Shown here one piece after another: positions 1-9,058 of a stretch of 64,000 bases of DNA. Position numbers and translations under genes: made by a program. The notes beneath the pieces are model-generated. The model was not told where the DNA came from. It saw nothing but the letters and a program-made list of their open reading frames with translations, and searched no databases. Within the stretch, counting starts at the first letter, position 1. Each line of letters starts with the position of its first letter. The DNA is from Glaciecola sp. UBA983 (GTDB taxonomy: Bacteria; Pseudomonadota; Gammaproteobacteria; Enterobacterales; Alteromonadaceae), in NCBI GenBank assembly GCA_002292215.1, contig DBBN01000021.1, positions 20,639-84,638 on the forward strand, written 5' to 3'.

Positions 1-24
1 TGTGTCCCTGCAACTTTATGTTAA
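1..24 (+). CDS. Possible C-terminal end of a type IV pilin (partial)
   Basis: The first 24 bases read in frame 1 as the tail CVPATLC followed by TAA. Type IV pilins often end in a short segment with a disulfide cysteine near the C-terminus, and pilA normally lies just before the pilB/pilC/pilD genes. A hairpin terminator follows within about 30 bases, as expected for a highly expressed pilin gene. Only seven codons are visible and the other two frames also stop soon after, so the assignment is tentative. Confidence 0.3.
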   Translation, partial: CVPATLC

Positions 25-55
25 GTTTTAGACTGTAATTAAATGTGTTGAAAAT

Positions 56-79
56 AGCCCAGTCATCTGGGCTTTTTTT
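56..79 (+). terminator. Intrinsic terminator upstream of pilC
   Basis: A 7-bp stem (AGCCCAG / CTGGGCT) with a 4-base TCAT loop is followed by a run of T on the + strand. It would end the gene whose tail lies at the window start and separate it from pilC. Confidence 0.75.
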
Positions 80-170
80 ACGGTTAAGTTTATCACTCTG
101 CCAGATTAATCCTAATCATCCGTTGCAGATTACTAATCCTATTATTGTTGTTTTACCCGAGGTGTACGAA

Positions 171-1382
171 ATGTCAGATTCAATCAATGTATTTACTTGG
201 CAAGGAGCGAACCGTAGAGGTCATTCCGTCAAAGGGGAAATTTCAGCGAAATCACTGACCGAAGCCAAACATTTATTGCGTCGACAGGGAATTTCTGCTC
301 AAAAAGTAAAAAAACAACAAACATCATTACTTGGTCGTAAAAAAGATAAGGTCACCGCTGCAGACATTGCCATTATCACGCGGCAAATTGCCACTATGCT
401 AGGAGCGGGTGTCAGTGTGTTACAAACATTAGATATGATTGCCACGGGTCATTCAAAACAATCAGCACGAACTATCCTTGGGGATGTAGCCAACGAGGTT
501 AAATCCGGTAATCCCGTTTCCTATTCGTTGCGCAAGCACCCTGACCATTTTGACGAATTGTATTGTGATCTAGTAGATACAGGCGAGCAGTCCGGTGCAC
601 TTGAGACTATCTTTGAACGTGTCGCGGTGTACAAAGAAAAAGCTGAAGCACTGAAATCGAAAATTAAAAAAGCGATGTTCTACCCGATTGCTGTTGTCGT
701 AGTAGCGTTTATTGTGACCCTAATCTTATTGATCTTTGTGGTACCACAATTTAAAGCAATATTTAGTAGTTTTGGCGCTGAGCTACCGGTTTTTACACAA
801 ATGGTGTTAAATCTTTCAGAGTTTATTCAGTATTATGGCGTTTTTATTGGTGTGGGTATTGCCGCTGCGGGATGGCTCTTTGTCAAAGCACATAAACAAT
901 CACTCGCATTGCGTGATCGTGTCGATACCCAACAATTAAAGATCCCAGTCATTGGACCGATTTTACAAAAAGCAGCCATAGCACGCTTTACTCGTACCCT
1001 CGCGACGACTTTTGCTGCCGGCGTTCCATTAATAAGTGCACTCGATTCAGCTGCCAATGCATCAGGTAACGCCGTATATCGTGATGCCATTCGTTTTATC
1101 AGAAAAGAAGTCGCCTCAGGGATGCAGATGTATGTGGCGATGCGCGCCACCAACGTATTCCCTGACATGGTAGTACAAATGATTGCGATTGGTGAAGAAT
1201 CTGGCGCCATCGATGAAATGCTTTCTAAAATTGCTACAATATATGAAGCAGAGGTCGATGACATGGTAGACGGATTAACTAGTTTACTTGAACCGATGAT
1301 TATGGCTGTGCTCGGTGTCGTCATTGGAGGACTAATTATCGCGATGTATTTACCGATTTTCCAAATGGGGAATGTTGTGTGA
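171..1382 (+). CDS. pilC: Type IV pilus inner-membrane platform protein PilC
   Basis: PilC is the polytopic inner-membrane platform of the type IV pilus, working with the PilB and PilT/PilU ATPases during assembly and retraction. The 403-residue product has the two repeated T2SF (GspF) domains, roughly residues 67-190 and 270-393. Hydrophobic helices lie near 168-190 and 220-240 and at the C-terminus (MIMAVLGVVIGGLIIAMYL), and the conserved GEQSGALE and GEESGAIDE motifs are present. The ATG at 171 is chosen because a GAGGTG Shine-Dalgarno precedes it and the protein then begins MSDSINVFTW as in the family; the frame is open further upstream. pilD follows. No pilB is seen directly upstream, which is unusual if the hairpin at 56-79 marks a separate upstream gene. 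Confidence 0.95.
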   Translation: MSDSINVFTWQGANRRGHSVKGEISAKSLTEAKHLLRRQGISAQKVKKQQTSLLGRKKDKVTAADIAIITRQIATMLGAGVSVLQTLDMIATGHSKQSARTILGDVANEVKSGNPVSYSLRKHPDHFDELYCDLVDTGEQSGALETIFERVAVYKEKAEALKSKIKKAMFYPIAVVVVAFIVTLILLIFVVPQFKAIFSSFGAELPVFTQMVLNLSEFIQYYGVFIGVGIAAAGWLFVKAHKQSLALRDRVDTQQLKIPVIGPILQKAAIARFTRTLATTFAAGVPLISALDSAANASGNAVYRDAIRFIRKEVASGMQMYVAMRATNVFPDMVVQMIAIGEESGAIDEMLSKIATIYEAEVDDMVDGLTSLLEPMIMAVLGVVIGGLIIAMYLPIFQMGNVV

Positions 1383-1419
1383 TAGACTCCAAAGTAGATT
1401 ATTTTCATGGACAATAACG

Positions 1420-2388
1420 ATGTTTGACCTAGCTGTAATAATGGATATTTTCGCAAGCTTGCCGGTTGTGTTTTATCTGTGTGTGTTTGTCTTTTGTATT
1501 CTCGTTGGAAGTTTTTTAAATGTCGTGATATATCGCTTACCCGTCATGATGCTGCGTGATTGGCAACAACAAACATTGGATTATTATGGCGACGAGTTAC
1601 CGAAAGCCTTCATCAAAAAATACCAACCCAAGGGCCGTTTTGACCTAATCAAACCGGATTCAACCTGCCCGAAATGCCAGCATAAAATTCGCGCTTGGGA
1701 AAATATTCCAATATTCAGCTACCTATTTTTGCGAGGGCGCTGCAGTCAGTGCTCAACCCACATCAGTATCCGCTATCCGTTAATTGAATTAGCTACAGGG
1801 TTAATCGGTTTGTGGGCCGCCTTACATTTTGGCGTCACGCTGCAAACGTTAGTGTTGATCTTCGCTAGCTTTTTATTAATCAGCATGATTATGATTGATA
1901 TTGATCATATGCTGTTACCTGATGACTTGACATTAGGTCTCTTATGGCTAGGATTAATAGCCGCCATGAATAATGTTTTTGTGACGCTTCCGGATGCTTT
2001 GTTGGGTGTTGTTTTTGGCTATGGGATATTGTGGGCTATTTATTGGGGTTTCAAGCTGTTAACCGGCAAAGAGGGCATGGGTTATGGTGATTTCAAACTA
2101 CTCGCAGCACTGGGTGCCTTCGTTGGCTGGCAACATTTATTAATCATTATATTACTTTCTTCAGTCGTCGGGCTAGTGCTTGGACTACTGCTACCGACTA
2201 TCAGTAAGCACTCAAACGGCATTCAGTCTTCTCAAACCACCCAAGCAAATAAAGACATCGTGTCACATGCCGGGGATATGCCAAATAAAGCACTACCCTT
2301 TGGTCCATTTTTAGGGATCGCGGGATGGTTAACGATTCTGTATGGCGATATGATCCAATCTTATTACTTAACGTGGGTATTAAGCTGA
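1420..2388 (+). CDS. pilD: Prepilin peptidase / N-methyltransferase PilD
   Basis: An inner-membrane aspartyl protease that cleaves the type III signal of pilins and pseudopilins and methylates the new N-terminus. The 322-residue product has the N-terminal cytoplasmic domain with two CxxC pairs (C83/C86 and C108/C111). The two catalytic aspartate motifs of the GxGD family are present: MIDIDHMLLPDD near 158-169 and GYGDFK with D224. About eight membrane helices are apparent. The ATG at 1420 has a weak GGAC-type ribosome site; the ATG at 1441 is an alternative that would start MDIFASLP. The stop codon overlaps the coaE start (TGATG), so translational coupling is likely. Confidence 0.95.
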   Translation: MFDLAVIMDIFASLPVVFYLCVFVFCILVGSFLNVVIYRLPVMMLRDWQQQTLDYYGDELPKAFIKKYQPKGRFDLIKPDSTCPKCQHKIRAWENIPIFSYLFLRGRCSQCSTHISIRYPLIELATGLIGLWAALHFGVTLQTLVLIFASFLLISMIMIDIDHMLLPDDLTLGLLWLGLIAAMNNVFVTLPDALLGVVFGYGILWAIYWGFKLLTGKEGMGYGDFKLLAALGAFVGWQHLLIIILLSSVVGLVLGLLLPTISKHSNGIQSSQTTQANKDIVSHAGDMPNKALPFGPFLGIAGWLTILYGDMIQSYYLTWVLS

Positions 2389-3020
2389 TGAGTGGAATAA
2401 TCATAGGCTTAACGGGTGGTATTGGCTGCGGCAAAAGTACGATTAGTGATGAATTTGCTCGCTTAGGTATCACCATTGTCGATGCAGATATTATTGCCCG
2501 CGAAGTAGTCGCGCCAAATAGCCCAGGTCTATCAGCAATAATCACTCGTTTTGGCCACGACATAATAGCGGCAGATGGCAGTTTAGACCGTGCTAAACTG
2601 CGAAAGATAATCTTTGCAGAACCGACACAGACACAGTGGCTAAACGCACTATTACATCCGTTAATTCGCACCGAAATTGAACGTCAACTCAAAGCTTCAC
2701 AATCCCACTATACGATTTTATCCGTGCCATTATTGCTTGAAAACAACCTAGATGAATTGTGTGATAGAATATTAGTTGTCGATGTAAATGAAGCGACTCA
2801 ACTCGAGCGTGTTAGTAGCCGAGACAATAGTGACATTGCCACGATAAACGCCATTATTGCAGCCCAAATTGATCGCCCTAGCCGACTGGACAAAGCTGAT
2901 GATATTATTGATAATTCAGGAAGTATTCCTCAAAGCTTGATTCAAGTAAGAAAATTACATCATTTTTATACAAAATTGACAAAAAATGTCGGAAAATCAA
3001 AAATTACGCTTGAAAATTAA
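2388..3020 (+). CDS. coaE: Dephospho-CoA kinase
   Basis: CoaE phosphorylates the 3'-hydroxyl of the ribose in dephospho-CoA, the last step of coenzyme A synthesis. The 210-residue protein begins MSGIIIGLTGG and carries a P-loop GGIGCGKST at about residues 10-18, followed by the family's VDADIIAREVV stretch. The start is fixed by overlap with the pilD stop and matches the family length of about 200-210 residues; open frame further upstream inside pilD is not used. The pilC-pilD-coaE-zapD-yacG order is conserved in many gammaproteobacteria. Confidence 0.97.
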   Translation: MSGIIIGLTGGIGCGKSTISDEFARLGITIVDADIIAREVVAPNSPGLSAIITRFGHDIIAADGSLDRAKLRKIIFAEPTQTQWLNALLHPLIRTEIERQLKASQSHYTILSVPLLLENNLDELCDRILVVDVNEATQLERVSSRDNSDIATINAIIAAQIDRPSRLDKADDIIDNSGSIPQSLIQVRKLHHFYTKLTKNVGKSKITLEN

Positions 3021-3064
3021 CTGGATTTATACAATATTGCATACTACGATATTAGGAGTAACAC

Positions 3065-3817
3065 ATGACGCCAGTAGTTTATGAATTTCCACTCAATGAA
3101 AAAGTGAGAAATTACTTGCGCGTTGAACACCTTTTTACGGCACTAAGCCAGCCAGATAAAATCTGCGAACAACATACTGAAATCCAATTTTTCCGTGATT
3201 ATTTTAACTTGCTAGAACTAATCGAACGCATCGATTTACGAACTGAATTGTTACGTGATTTAGCGAGTTACAAAAGCGCCTTAACAGCATGGATGACTCA
3301 TCCACATATCGATGTAAAACTTATCGAAGGTCAACTTGAAATCGTTGATACCATCGTCATGAAACTTAAAGATTCCAAGCGTGTTGGCCAAGAATTAAAA
3401 TCTGACAGATTCTTGACCGCCATACGACAACGTTTTTCAATACCGGGTGCGACTTGTAGTTTTGATTTACCCAAATTACATTTTTGGCTTTTTTTAGACA
3501 AAGACACCAAACAATTAAACTTCAATCAATGGCTAGCACCATTAGCAGTGTTAAAAGATGCCGTTGCAACCACAATGCAATTTATTCGTGGGCGTAGTGA
3601 ATTGAATGAAATATCGGTTCCAAATGGTTTTTATCAAGGTATTGCTGATAATAAAGTCGAACTTATACGGGTAGAAACAGCAAAAAACACACAGTTTTAT
3701 CCTACACTCAGTGGTAACAAATACCGTTATGCCGTACGTTTTATGAAATTTACACAACAAGATAATGACAGTGCAACTGTCGATGAAGCAGTGACTTTTT
3801 TAATGGCGAGTTGTTAA
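3065..3817 (+). CDS. zapD: Cell division protein ZapD (Z-ring stabiliser, YacF)
   Basis: ZapD binds the C-terminal tail of FtsZ and bundles protofilaments at the division site. The 250-residue length matches the E. coli protein (247). The N-terminus has the typical YEFPLNEKVRNYLRVEHLF pattern, and the body is a helical domain followed by a beta-rich domain. A strong AGGAG ribosome site sits seven bases before the ATG. It lies between coaE and yacG as in E. coli. Its partner FtsZ is encoded about 7 kb away on the other strand. Confidence 0.96.
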   Translation: MTPVVYEFPLNEKVRNYLRVEHLFTALSQPDKICEQHTEIQFFRDYFNLLELIERIDLRTELLRDLASYKSALTAWMTHPHIDVKLIEGQLEIVDTIVMKLKDSKRVGQELKSDRFLTAIRQRFSIPGATCSFDLPKLHFWLFLDKDTKQLNFNQWLAPLAVLKDAVATTMQFIRGRSELNEISVPNGFYQGIADNKVELIRVETAKNTQFYPTLSGNKYRYAVRFMKFTQQDNDSATVDEAVTFLMASC

Positions 3818-4045
3818 ATGGAAGTTGCATGCCCAAATTGTAAAGCAACCGTAGTCTGGAGCGCAGCCTCTGAACATCGTCCCTTTTGTTCGAAACAATG
3901 CCAACTTATTGATTTAGGTGAGTGGGCTGATGAAGTAAAAGCTATCCCGTGTGGTGCAAATAGCAATACTCAGCCATCTGAATTACCTGACATAGAAGAT
4001 ATAGAAGCACTTCTCGCGCAACAATCTGACTCATTTTTTAAATAA
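3818..4045 (+). CDS. yacG: DNA gyrase inhibitor YacG (zinc-binding)
   Basis: A small protein that binds GyrB and inhibits gyrase. The 75-residue sequence has a four-cysteine zinc site: C5 and C8 (CPNC), C24 and C28 (CSKQC), followed by the typical [10 protein letters not shown] stretch. The ATG begins directly after the zapD stop codon with no gap, indicating a translationally linked pair. It is about ten residues longer than E. coli YacG because of an acidic C-terminal tail. Confidence 0.95.
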   Translation: MEVACPNCKATVVWSAASEHRPFCSKQCQLIDLGEWADEVKAIPCGANSNTQPSELPDIEDIEALLAQQSDSFFK

Positions 4046-4056
4046 GCGACACACTT

Positions 4057-4932
4057 ATGTCATCAATTAAATCCATCGCTATTATCGGTGGCACACACGG
4101 TAACGAACTTACCGGTGTGCATATCATACAATCACTTAAAAAAAGACACGAAAATCCAGTTTTTGATACCTTTAACTTTACATATGTCATTGCCAACCCC
4201 ACTGCTGTTGAACAGAATACCCGCTTTATTGATGTCGACTTAAATCGGCAATTTAGTGTAGAAAATTTGGCATCTTTAGATACTACGTTAGTTGAGCTAA
4301 ACATTGCTAAGCTGCTCAATCAACAATTCGGCCCTAAGCAAGATTCGAAAACTGATTTAGTCATCGATATTCATAATACTACATCAGCGATGGGGGCTAC
4401 ACTGATCCTTCTCGAAGATTCACCTTTCTACCGTAACATGGGCGGGTATTTAAAGGCTCATATGCCTAGTGCAAATATACTATTAGAGGATGAGATCGCT
4501 TATCTAGAGCACCCTTATCTATGTACGATTGGTCAGCATGGGATAATGCTCGAATTAGGCGCTCAACCTCAAGGCGTATCACGGATGGATATCTTGTTAG
4601 CATGTGAAGAGATGCTAGATCACATTTTGACCTATTGTGATTTATATAATCAAAATACGCTGCCAGAGATCCCAGAATTTACTGCATATCGATTGCTTGA
4701 TGTGGTCAAATTTCCACTCGATGAAGCAAATGAAGTAGCAGGATTGGTTCATGAAAACATGCTAGATCGTGATTATGAGAGAGTCAAAATCGGCGATCCC
4801 ATTTTTAGAATGTTTGATGGTACTGAAGTGTTATTGACTGGTGAGCAAGCTATATATCCGCATTTCATCAATGAAGCGGCATATAAAAACAGCAAAGTCG
4901 CCTTTGCTACTGCACTTAAATTTAAGTGGTAA
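4057..4932 (+). CDS. Aspartoacylase (AspA/AstE family), close to the animal ASPA type
   Basis: Predicted zinc carboxypeptidase-like amidohydrolase that releases aspartate or another amino acid from its N-acyl form. The 291-residue protein carries the ASPA set of residues: GGTHGNELTG with H14 and E17 as zinc ligands, DLNRQF (N63, R64) for substrate, DIHNTTS with H106 as third zinc ligand, and LELGAQPQGV with the likely catalytic E166. The C-terminal region (GDPIF, then YPHFINEAAY) also resembles the vertebrate enzyme, so similarity appears end to end and not only around the metal site. It follows yacG by 11 bp and its end overlaps convergent mutT by 11 bp. N-acetylaspartate is the guess from the family; other N-acyl amino acids are possible. 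Confidence 0.88.
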   Translation: MSSIKSIAIIGGTHGNELTGVHIIQSLKKRHENPVFDTFNFTYVIANPTAVEQNTRFIDVDLNRQFSVENLASLDTTLVELNIAKLLNQQFGPKQDSKTDLVIDIHNTTSAMGATLILLEDSPFYRNMGGYLKAHMPSANILLEDEIAYLEHPYLCTIGQHGIMLELGAQPQGVSRMDILLACEEMLDHILTYCDLYNQNTLPEIPEFTAYRLLDVVKFPLDEANEVAGLVHENMLDRDYERVKIGDPIFRMFDGTEVLLTGEQAIYPHFINEAAYKNSKVAFATALKFKW

Positions 4933-5344
4933 ACTGGGTTAACAACTTATCAATGATAGGTTGGTTTGCAGCTGGAAAATCTAACGTTACGATTTGCGTC
5001 AATGCAAACCATTGACCTAACTGCCCTTCTTTACCATGAGGTGTGCCAGTGAAATCAGTCACCACATGTATATCTAACCAAACTTGCTTATCCCCATAAT
5101 CATGACGAATATCCATGAAGTGGTCGCTAGTATTGACGGTTATGCCTATTTCTTCGTTTAGCTCACGTTGCAAGGCTAAAAAAGTAGATTCATCTCTTTC
5201 TACCTTACCGCCAGGGAACTCCCATTTACCACCTTGGTGGACATCGGTAGCTCGACGCGTCAAGTATACTTGCTGAGGCTGGGCTGACTTAAGTGGAGAG
5301 TCAAGGATCACACCAACCGCAACATGAATGTGTTTTACCGGCAT
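4922..5344 (-). CDS. mutT: 8-oxo-dGTP diphosphatase MutT (Nudix)
   Basis: A nucleotide-pool sanitising enzyme that hydrolyses 8-oxo-dGTP to the monophosphate, preventing A-to-C transversions. The 140-residue product has a complete Nudix box at residues 46-68 (G46, E52, R60, E61, E64, E65, G67). A WEFPGGKVE stretch typical of MutT precedes it. It is the last gene after secA (8-bp gap), the usual end of the gammaproteobacterial dcw neighbourhood. Its 3' end overlaps the convergent aspartoacylase gene by 11 bp. Confidence 0.95.
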   Translation of the reverse strand: MPVKHIHVAVGVILDSPLKSAQPQQVYLTRRATDVHQGGKWEFPGGKVERDESTFLALQRELNEEIGITVNTSDHFMDIRHDYGDKQVWLDIHVVTDFTGTPHGKEGQLGQWFALTQIVTLDFPAANQPIIDKLLTQFTT

Positions 5345-5352
5345 AATATTAA

Positions 5353-8031
5353 CTATAGTTTACCGTGACACTGCTTGTATTTTTTACCAGAACCACAGGG
5401 ACATGCATCATTACGCCCTACTTTAGGACCTTGACGATGGCCAATCTGAACTGAGCTTTGTGGCTCTTCATGATTGGTGACAGTGGGTTGTGAAGCTGCT
5501 TCTTGACGCTGACGTTCAACTTCTTCAACATCTGATTCCGCTTTTACTTGTACTTTACTTAATAAGCTAATGACTTCAATCTTTAGGTTTTCGAGCATAT
5601 CTGAAAACAACTCAAATGATTCACGCTTATATTCTTGTTTCGGATTTTTTTGTGCGTAGCCACGTAAATGAATACCTTGGCGTAAATAATCCATCGCAGC
5701 AAGGTGTTCTTTCCAATGGTTATCCAAGGATTGTAACATCACGGCTTTCTCAAATTGGCGGATGACATCTTCACCGACAACATCCACTTTTGCTTGATAA
5801 GCATCGTTAATCGCGGTGTGAATTTTTTCACGTAATTTTTCTTCAAATAACTTGTCGTCTTCATCTAGCCATTGTTGTAATGGTAACTCAACGTGGTAAT
5901 CGCCTTTTAAACGATCCTCAAGACTCGCAACATCCCACATTTCTTCAAGAGATTGTGGTGGAATATACTGACTGATTACATCATCAATGACATCAGAACG
6001 GATAGCTGAGATCGTTTCACCAATGTCACCTTCATCTAACAATTCATTACGCTGCTCATAAATGACTTTACGTTGGTCATTGGCCACATCATCATATTCT
6101 AGTAGTTGCTTACGGATATCGAAGTTACGACCTTCCACTTTACGTTGAGCATTCTCTATGGCGCGAGTCACCCAAGGATGTTCAATCGCCTCGCCTTTTT
6201 CCATGCCTAAACGCTTCATCATATTACCCATTTTTTCAGAAGCAAAGATCCGCATCAGTGCGTCATCAAGGGATAAGTAAAAGCGTGAAGAGCCGGCATC
6301 GCCTTGACGCCCAGAACGCCCACGTAACTGATTATCAATACGACGTGATTCATGACGTTCAGTACCGATAATATGTAAACCACCAGACTCTAGCACAGCA
6401 TCATGACGTTCTCTCCATGCTGCTGTGATCTTTTCACGTTGAGCAGGATCAGTAACATCAGTTAATTCAACTTGTAAATTACCACCCAGTACAATATCAG
6501 TTCCACGACCAGCCATGTTTGTCGCGATAGTAACTGCGCCAGGCATACCAGCTTGTGCAACGATATCCGCTTCTTGTTCATGGAATTTGGCATTCAGTAC
6601 TTTGTGCTTGATTTTTTGTTTTTTCAATACGCCAGATAGTAATTCTGAATTTTCAATTGATACAGTACCCACTAGTACTGGCTGTCCACTAGCCACACAG
6701 CTTAAAATATCTTGGACAATCGCATCGTATTTTTCTTCGACTGTCATATAAATTAGATCAGGCATATCTTTTCTGACCATGCTACGATTCGTCGGAACGA
6801 CGACGGTTTCAAGACCGTAGATATGTTGAAATTCAAAAGCTTCGGTATCAGCCGTACCTGTCATCCCACCTAATTTTTCATACAAACGGAAATAGTTTTG
6901 GAAGGTAATAGACGCCATCGTTTGGTTTTCATTTTGAATATTAACGCCTTCTTTCGCTTCAACAGCTTGGTGCAAACCTTCAGACCAACGACGTCCTTCC
7001 ATGGTACGCCCGGTATGTTCATCAACGATAACGATTTCATCGTCTTTAACGATATAATCAACGTCTTTGGTAAATAATTTATGTGCTTTTAATGCCGAGT
7101 TGACATGCTGTAATAAGGCAATATTTGCAGAGGAAAATAAAGATTGTTCCGCGCCTAATATACCGGCTTCCAACAATAATTCTTCTACGTAGATTTGACC
7201 TTTCTCCGTTAAGTAGACCTGCTTGCCTTTTTCATCTATCGTAAAATGGCCATCACCTTCAATGCCCTCTTCATCTTCTTTTTCTTGTTGATGTAGTTTA
7301 GGCACCAATGAATTGATTTTCTTGTACATTGCAGAGCTATCTTCGGCAGCACCTGAAATAATCAATGGTGTTCTTGCTTCATCGATTAGGATCGAATCAA
7401 CTTCATCGATAACGGCATAATGCAGTTCACGTTGCACCCTATCATTCGGGCTAAATGCCATATTATCGCGCAAATAATCAAAACCGAATTCGTTGTTGGT
7501 ACCATAGGTAATATCACAAGCATACGCGGCACGTTTTTCTTCATGTCCTAAACCTGGAATATTACAGCCTACGCTCAGTCCTAGAAATGAGAATAAATCT
7601 CTACTCCAATCGGCATCACGTTTTGCTAAGTAATCATTTACCGTAATAACATGCACACCACGACCGGTAATGGCATTGAGATACGTCGCTAAGGTCGAGG
7701 TTAATGTTTTACCTTCACCGGTACGCATCTCAGCAATTTTTCCCTGATGTAACACGGTTGCACCGGTTAACTGCACATCAAAAGGACGCATACCATATAC
7801 ACGCACACTCGCTTCACGAACAACTGCAAACGCTTCTTGTAACAATGAATCAAGTGTCGCACCAGCTTCAATTTTAGCTTTAAACTCAGCTGTTTTAGCT
7901 TGCAGTTCAGAGTCAGATAATGCTTGGAGAGATTCTTCAAACGCATTTATTTGCTGATTCGCTTTATTAATTTTTTTTAGAAGGCGATCGTTGCGACTAC
8001 CGAAAACTTTGCGTGCAATTGATGTGAACAT
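5353..8031 (-). CDS. secA: Preprotein translocase ATPase SecA
   Basis: The motor of Sec-dependent protein export, acting at SecYEG on the inner membrane. The 892-residue protein is full length. It has the Walker A motif (MRTGEGKT), the DEVD Walker B motif, the helicase-like second nucleotide-binding domain ([11 protein letters not shown], then GRSGRQGD), and a C-terminal zinc tail with [13 protein letters not shown] that binds SecB and lipids. The ATG at 8031 gives the standard N-terminus for the family. No secM-like arrest gene lies upstream; an M23 peptidase gene does, 20 bp away. Confidence 0.98.
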   Translation of the reverse strand: MFTSIARKVFGSRNDRLLKKINKANQQINAFEESLQALSDSELQAKTAEFKAKIEAGATLDSLLQEAFAVVREASVRVYGMRPFDVQLTGATVLHQGKIAEMRTGEGKTLTSTLATYLNAITGRGVHVITVNDYLAKRDADWSRDLFSFLGLSVGCNIPGLGHEEKRAAYACDITYGTNNEFGFDYLRDNMAFSPNDRVQRELHYAVIDEVDSILIDEARTPLIISGAAEDSSAMYKKINSLVPKLHQQEKEDEEGIEGDGHFTIDEKGKQVYLTEKGQIYVEELLLEAGILGAEQSLFSSANIALLQHVNSALKAHKLFTKDVDYIVKDDEIVIVDEHTGRTMEGRRWSEGLHQAVEAKEGVNIQNENQTMASITFQNYFRLYEKLGGMTGTADTEAFEFQHIYGLETVVVPTNRSMVRKDMPDLIYMTVEEKYDAIVQDILSCVASGQPVLVGTVSIENSELLSGVLKKQKIKHKVLNAKFHEQEADIVAQAGMPGAVTIATNMAGRGTDIVLGGNLQVELTDVTDPAQREKITAAWRERHDAVLESGGLHIIGTERHESRRIDNQLRGRSGRQGDAGSSRFYLSLDDALMRIFASEKMGNMMKRLGMEKGEAIEHPWVTRAIENAQRKVEGRNFDIRKQLLEYDDVANDQRKVIYEQRNELLDEGDIGETISAIRSDVIDDVISQYIPPQSLEEMWDVASLEDRLKGDYHVELPLQQWLDEDDKLFEEKLREKIHTAINDAYQAKVDVVGEDVIRQFEKAVMLQSLDNHWKEHLAAMDYLRQGIHLRGYAQKNPKQEYKRESFELFSDMLENLKIEVISLLSKVQVKAESDVEEVERQRQEAASQPTVTNHEEPQSSVQIGHRQGPKVGRNDACPCGSGKKYKQCHGKL

Positions 8032-8051
8032 GGGTTAATTAATTCCGTTGA

Positions 8052-8936
8052 TTATTGACGATAGACATATGGCAACGGGTCTATCTGTGTACCGTTCTTG
8101 ATAATTTCATAATGAACATGAGCGCCCGTTGAGCGACCCGTATTCCCGATTAGTGCGATTTCTTGGCCTTTAATTACAACTTCACCGACACTTACTGTTA
8201 GTTCTTTATTGTGACCATAACGTGTTACTAAGCCATTACCATGGTCAATTTCGATTAAATTACCGTAGCCATAACGCTCACCAGACCAGGTGACAATTCC
8301 AGCCGCAGTAGCGATAACTTCATCGCCTTCTGTACCAGCAAAATCAATGCCTTTGTGCATTGCAGGATTTTGCGTAAAAGGATCATCACGCATGCCATAG
8401 TAAGAGGATAACCAACCTTTATTAATTGGTCTTCCAGCAACATATTGCTCTTCATCTATATGGGTGTGGTTGAGGATTTTTTCAAGGGCATCAAGCTGGT
8501 TTATCTGTTGTACCAACTTGTCATTTAAATTCGTTAACTTCGATTGTATATTTAGCGATTGCTCAGGTATCGCGATGATATTGTTCGGCTCAACTTGGCC
8601 ATCAGAAAAGTTAAGCTGTTGATTTGTATTTTTGGCTAATTGAACTTGTTGCATGCTCAGCAACATTAATTTATGTTCTAACTTGGCTAACTCATTTACC
8701 AATGATTGGACTTCGAGCTGACTATCCTGTTGCAGTGTAAAGACAATTTCTTGTTGTGCTAATAAGCCTTGCTTAACTAATTGTACACGTTGAATGTTTT
8801 CATCAACGGAATGAGTGGAACGACTAGAAATCAAAACCAAAACCGTAGTTAGTACTAACATACTTAGCCATTTTCGCACATCTATCGTGCGTTCAACACG
8901 CTTTGAATGATGGGTATAGGTAAATGTTAATTTCAT
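8052..8936 (-). CDS. M23 (LytM-type) endopeptidase with membrane anchor and coiled coil
   Basis: Predicted periplasmic peptidoglycan DD-endopeptidase or amidase activator. The 294-residue protein has a short basic N-terminus, one membrane helix near residues 22-39 and a long region rich in Q, L and E (about 45-155) likely to form coiled coil. A C-terminal LytM domain follows. Zinc residues are complete: H194 and D198 in HKGID, and H273 and H275 in HVHYE, so it should be catalytic, unlike EnvC or NlpD. It lies between lpxC and secA, the slot filled by secM in enteric bacteria. A terminator separates it from lpxC, so it may have its own promoter in 8937-9000. Confidence 0.9.
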   Translation of the reverse strand: MKLTFTYTHHSKRVERTIDVRKWLSMLVLTTVLVLISSRSTHSVDENIQRVQLVKQGLLAQQEIVFTLQQDSQLEVQSLVNELAKLEHKLMLLSMQQVQLAKNTNQQLNFSDGQVEPNNIIAIPEQSLNIQSKLTNLNDKLVQQINQLDALEKILNHTHIDEEQYVAGRPINKGWLSSYYGMRDDPFTQNPAMHKGIDFAGTEGDEVIATAAGIVTWSGERYGYGNLIEIDHGNGLVTRYGHNKELTVSVGEVVIKGQEIALIGNTGRSTGAHVHYEIIKNGTQIDPLPYVYRQ

Positions 8937-9000
8937 CTTAGTCTGAACTATTCCACTAAAAATAAAAAGGTGCTAGATAATAAACTAAATTACACCATTA

Positions 9001-9042
9001 AAAAACAAAAAAGCCCTTTTCGAAACATATCGTAAAGGGCTT
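9001..9042 (-). terminator. Intrinsic terminator after lpxC (end of dcw operon)
   Basis: A 9-bp stem (AAGCCCTTT / AAAGGGCTT) with a 14-base loop is followed, on the minus strand, by a T-rich run (complement of 9001-9010). It lies 17 bases beyond the lpxC stop codon and likely ends the mraZ-to-lpxC transcript. Confidence 0.8.
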
Positions 9043-9058
9043 GCTATCAAATATTGAC

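Noticed and set aside
833..1456. 207-codon open frame opposite pilC
   Set aside because: Lies entirely across pilC and the pilD start on the other strand; no family features and no ribosome site.
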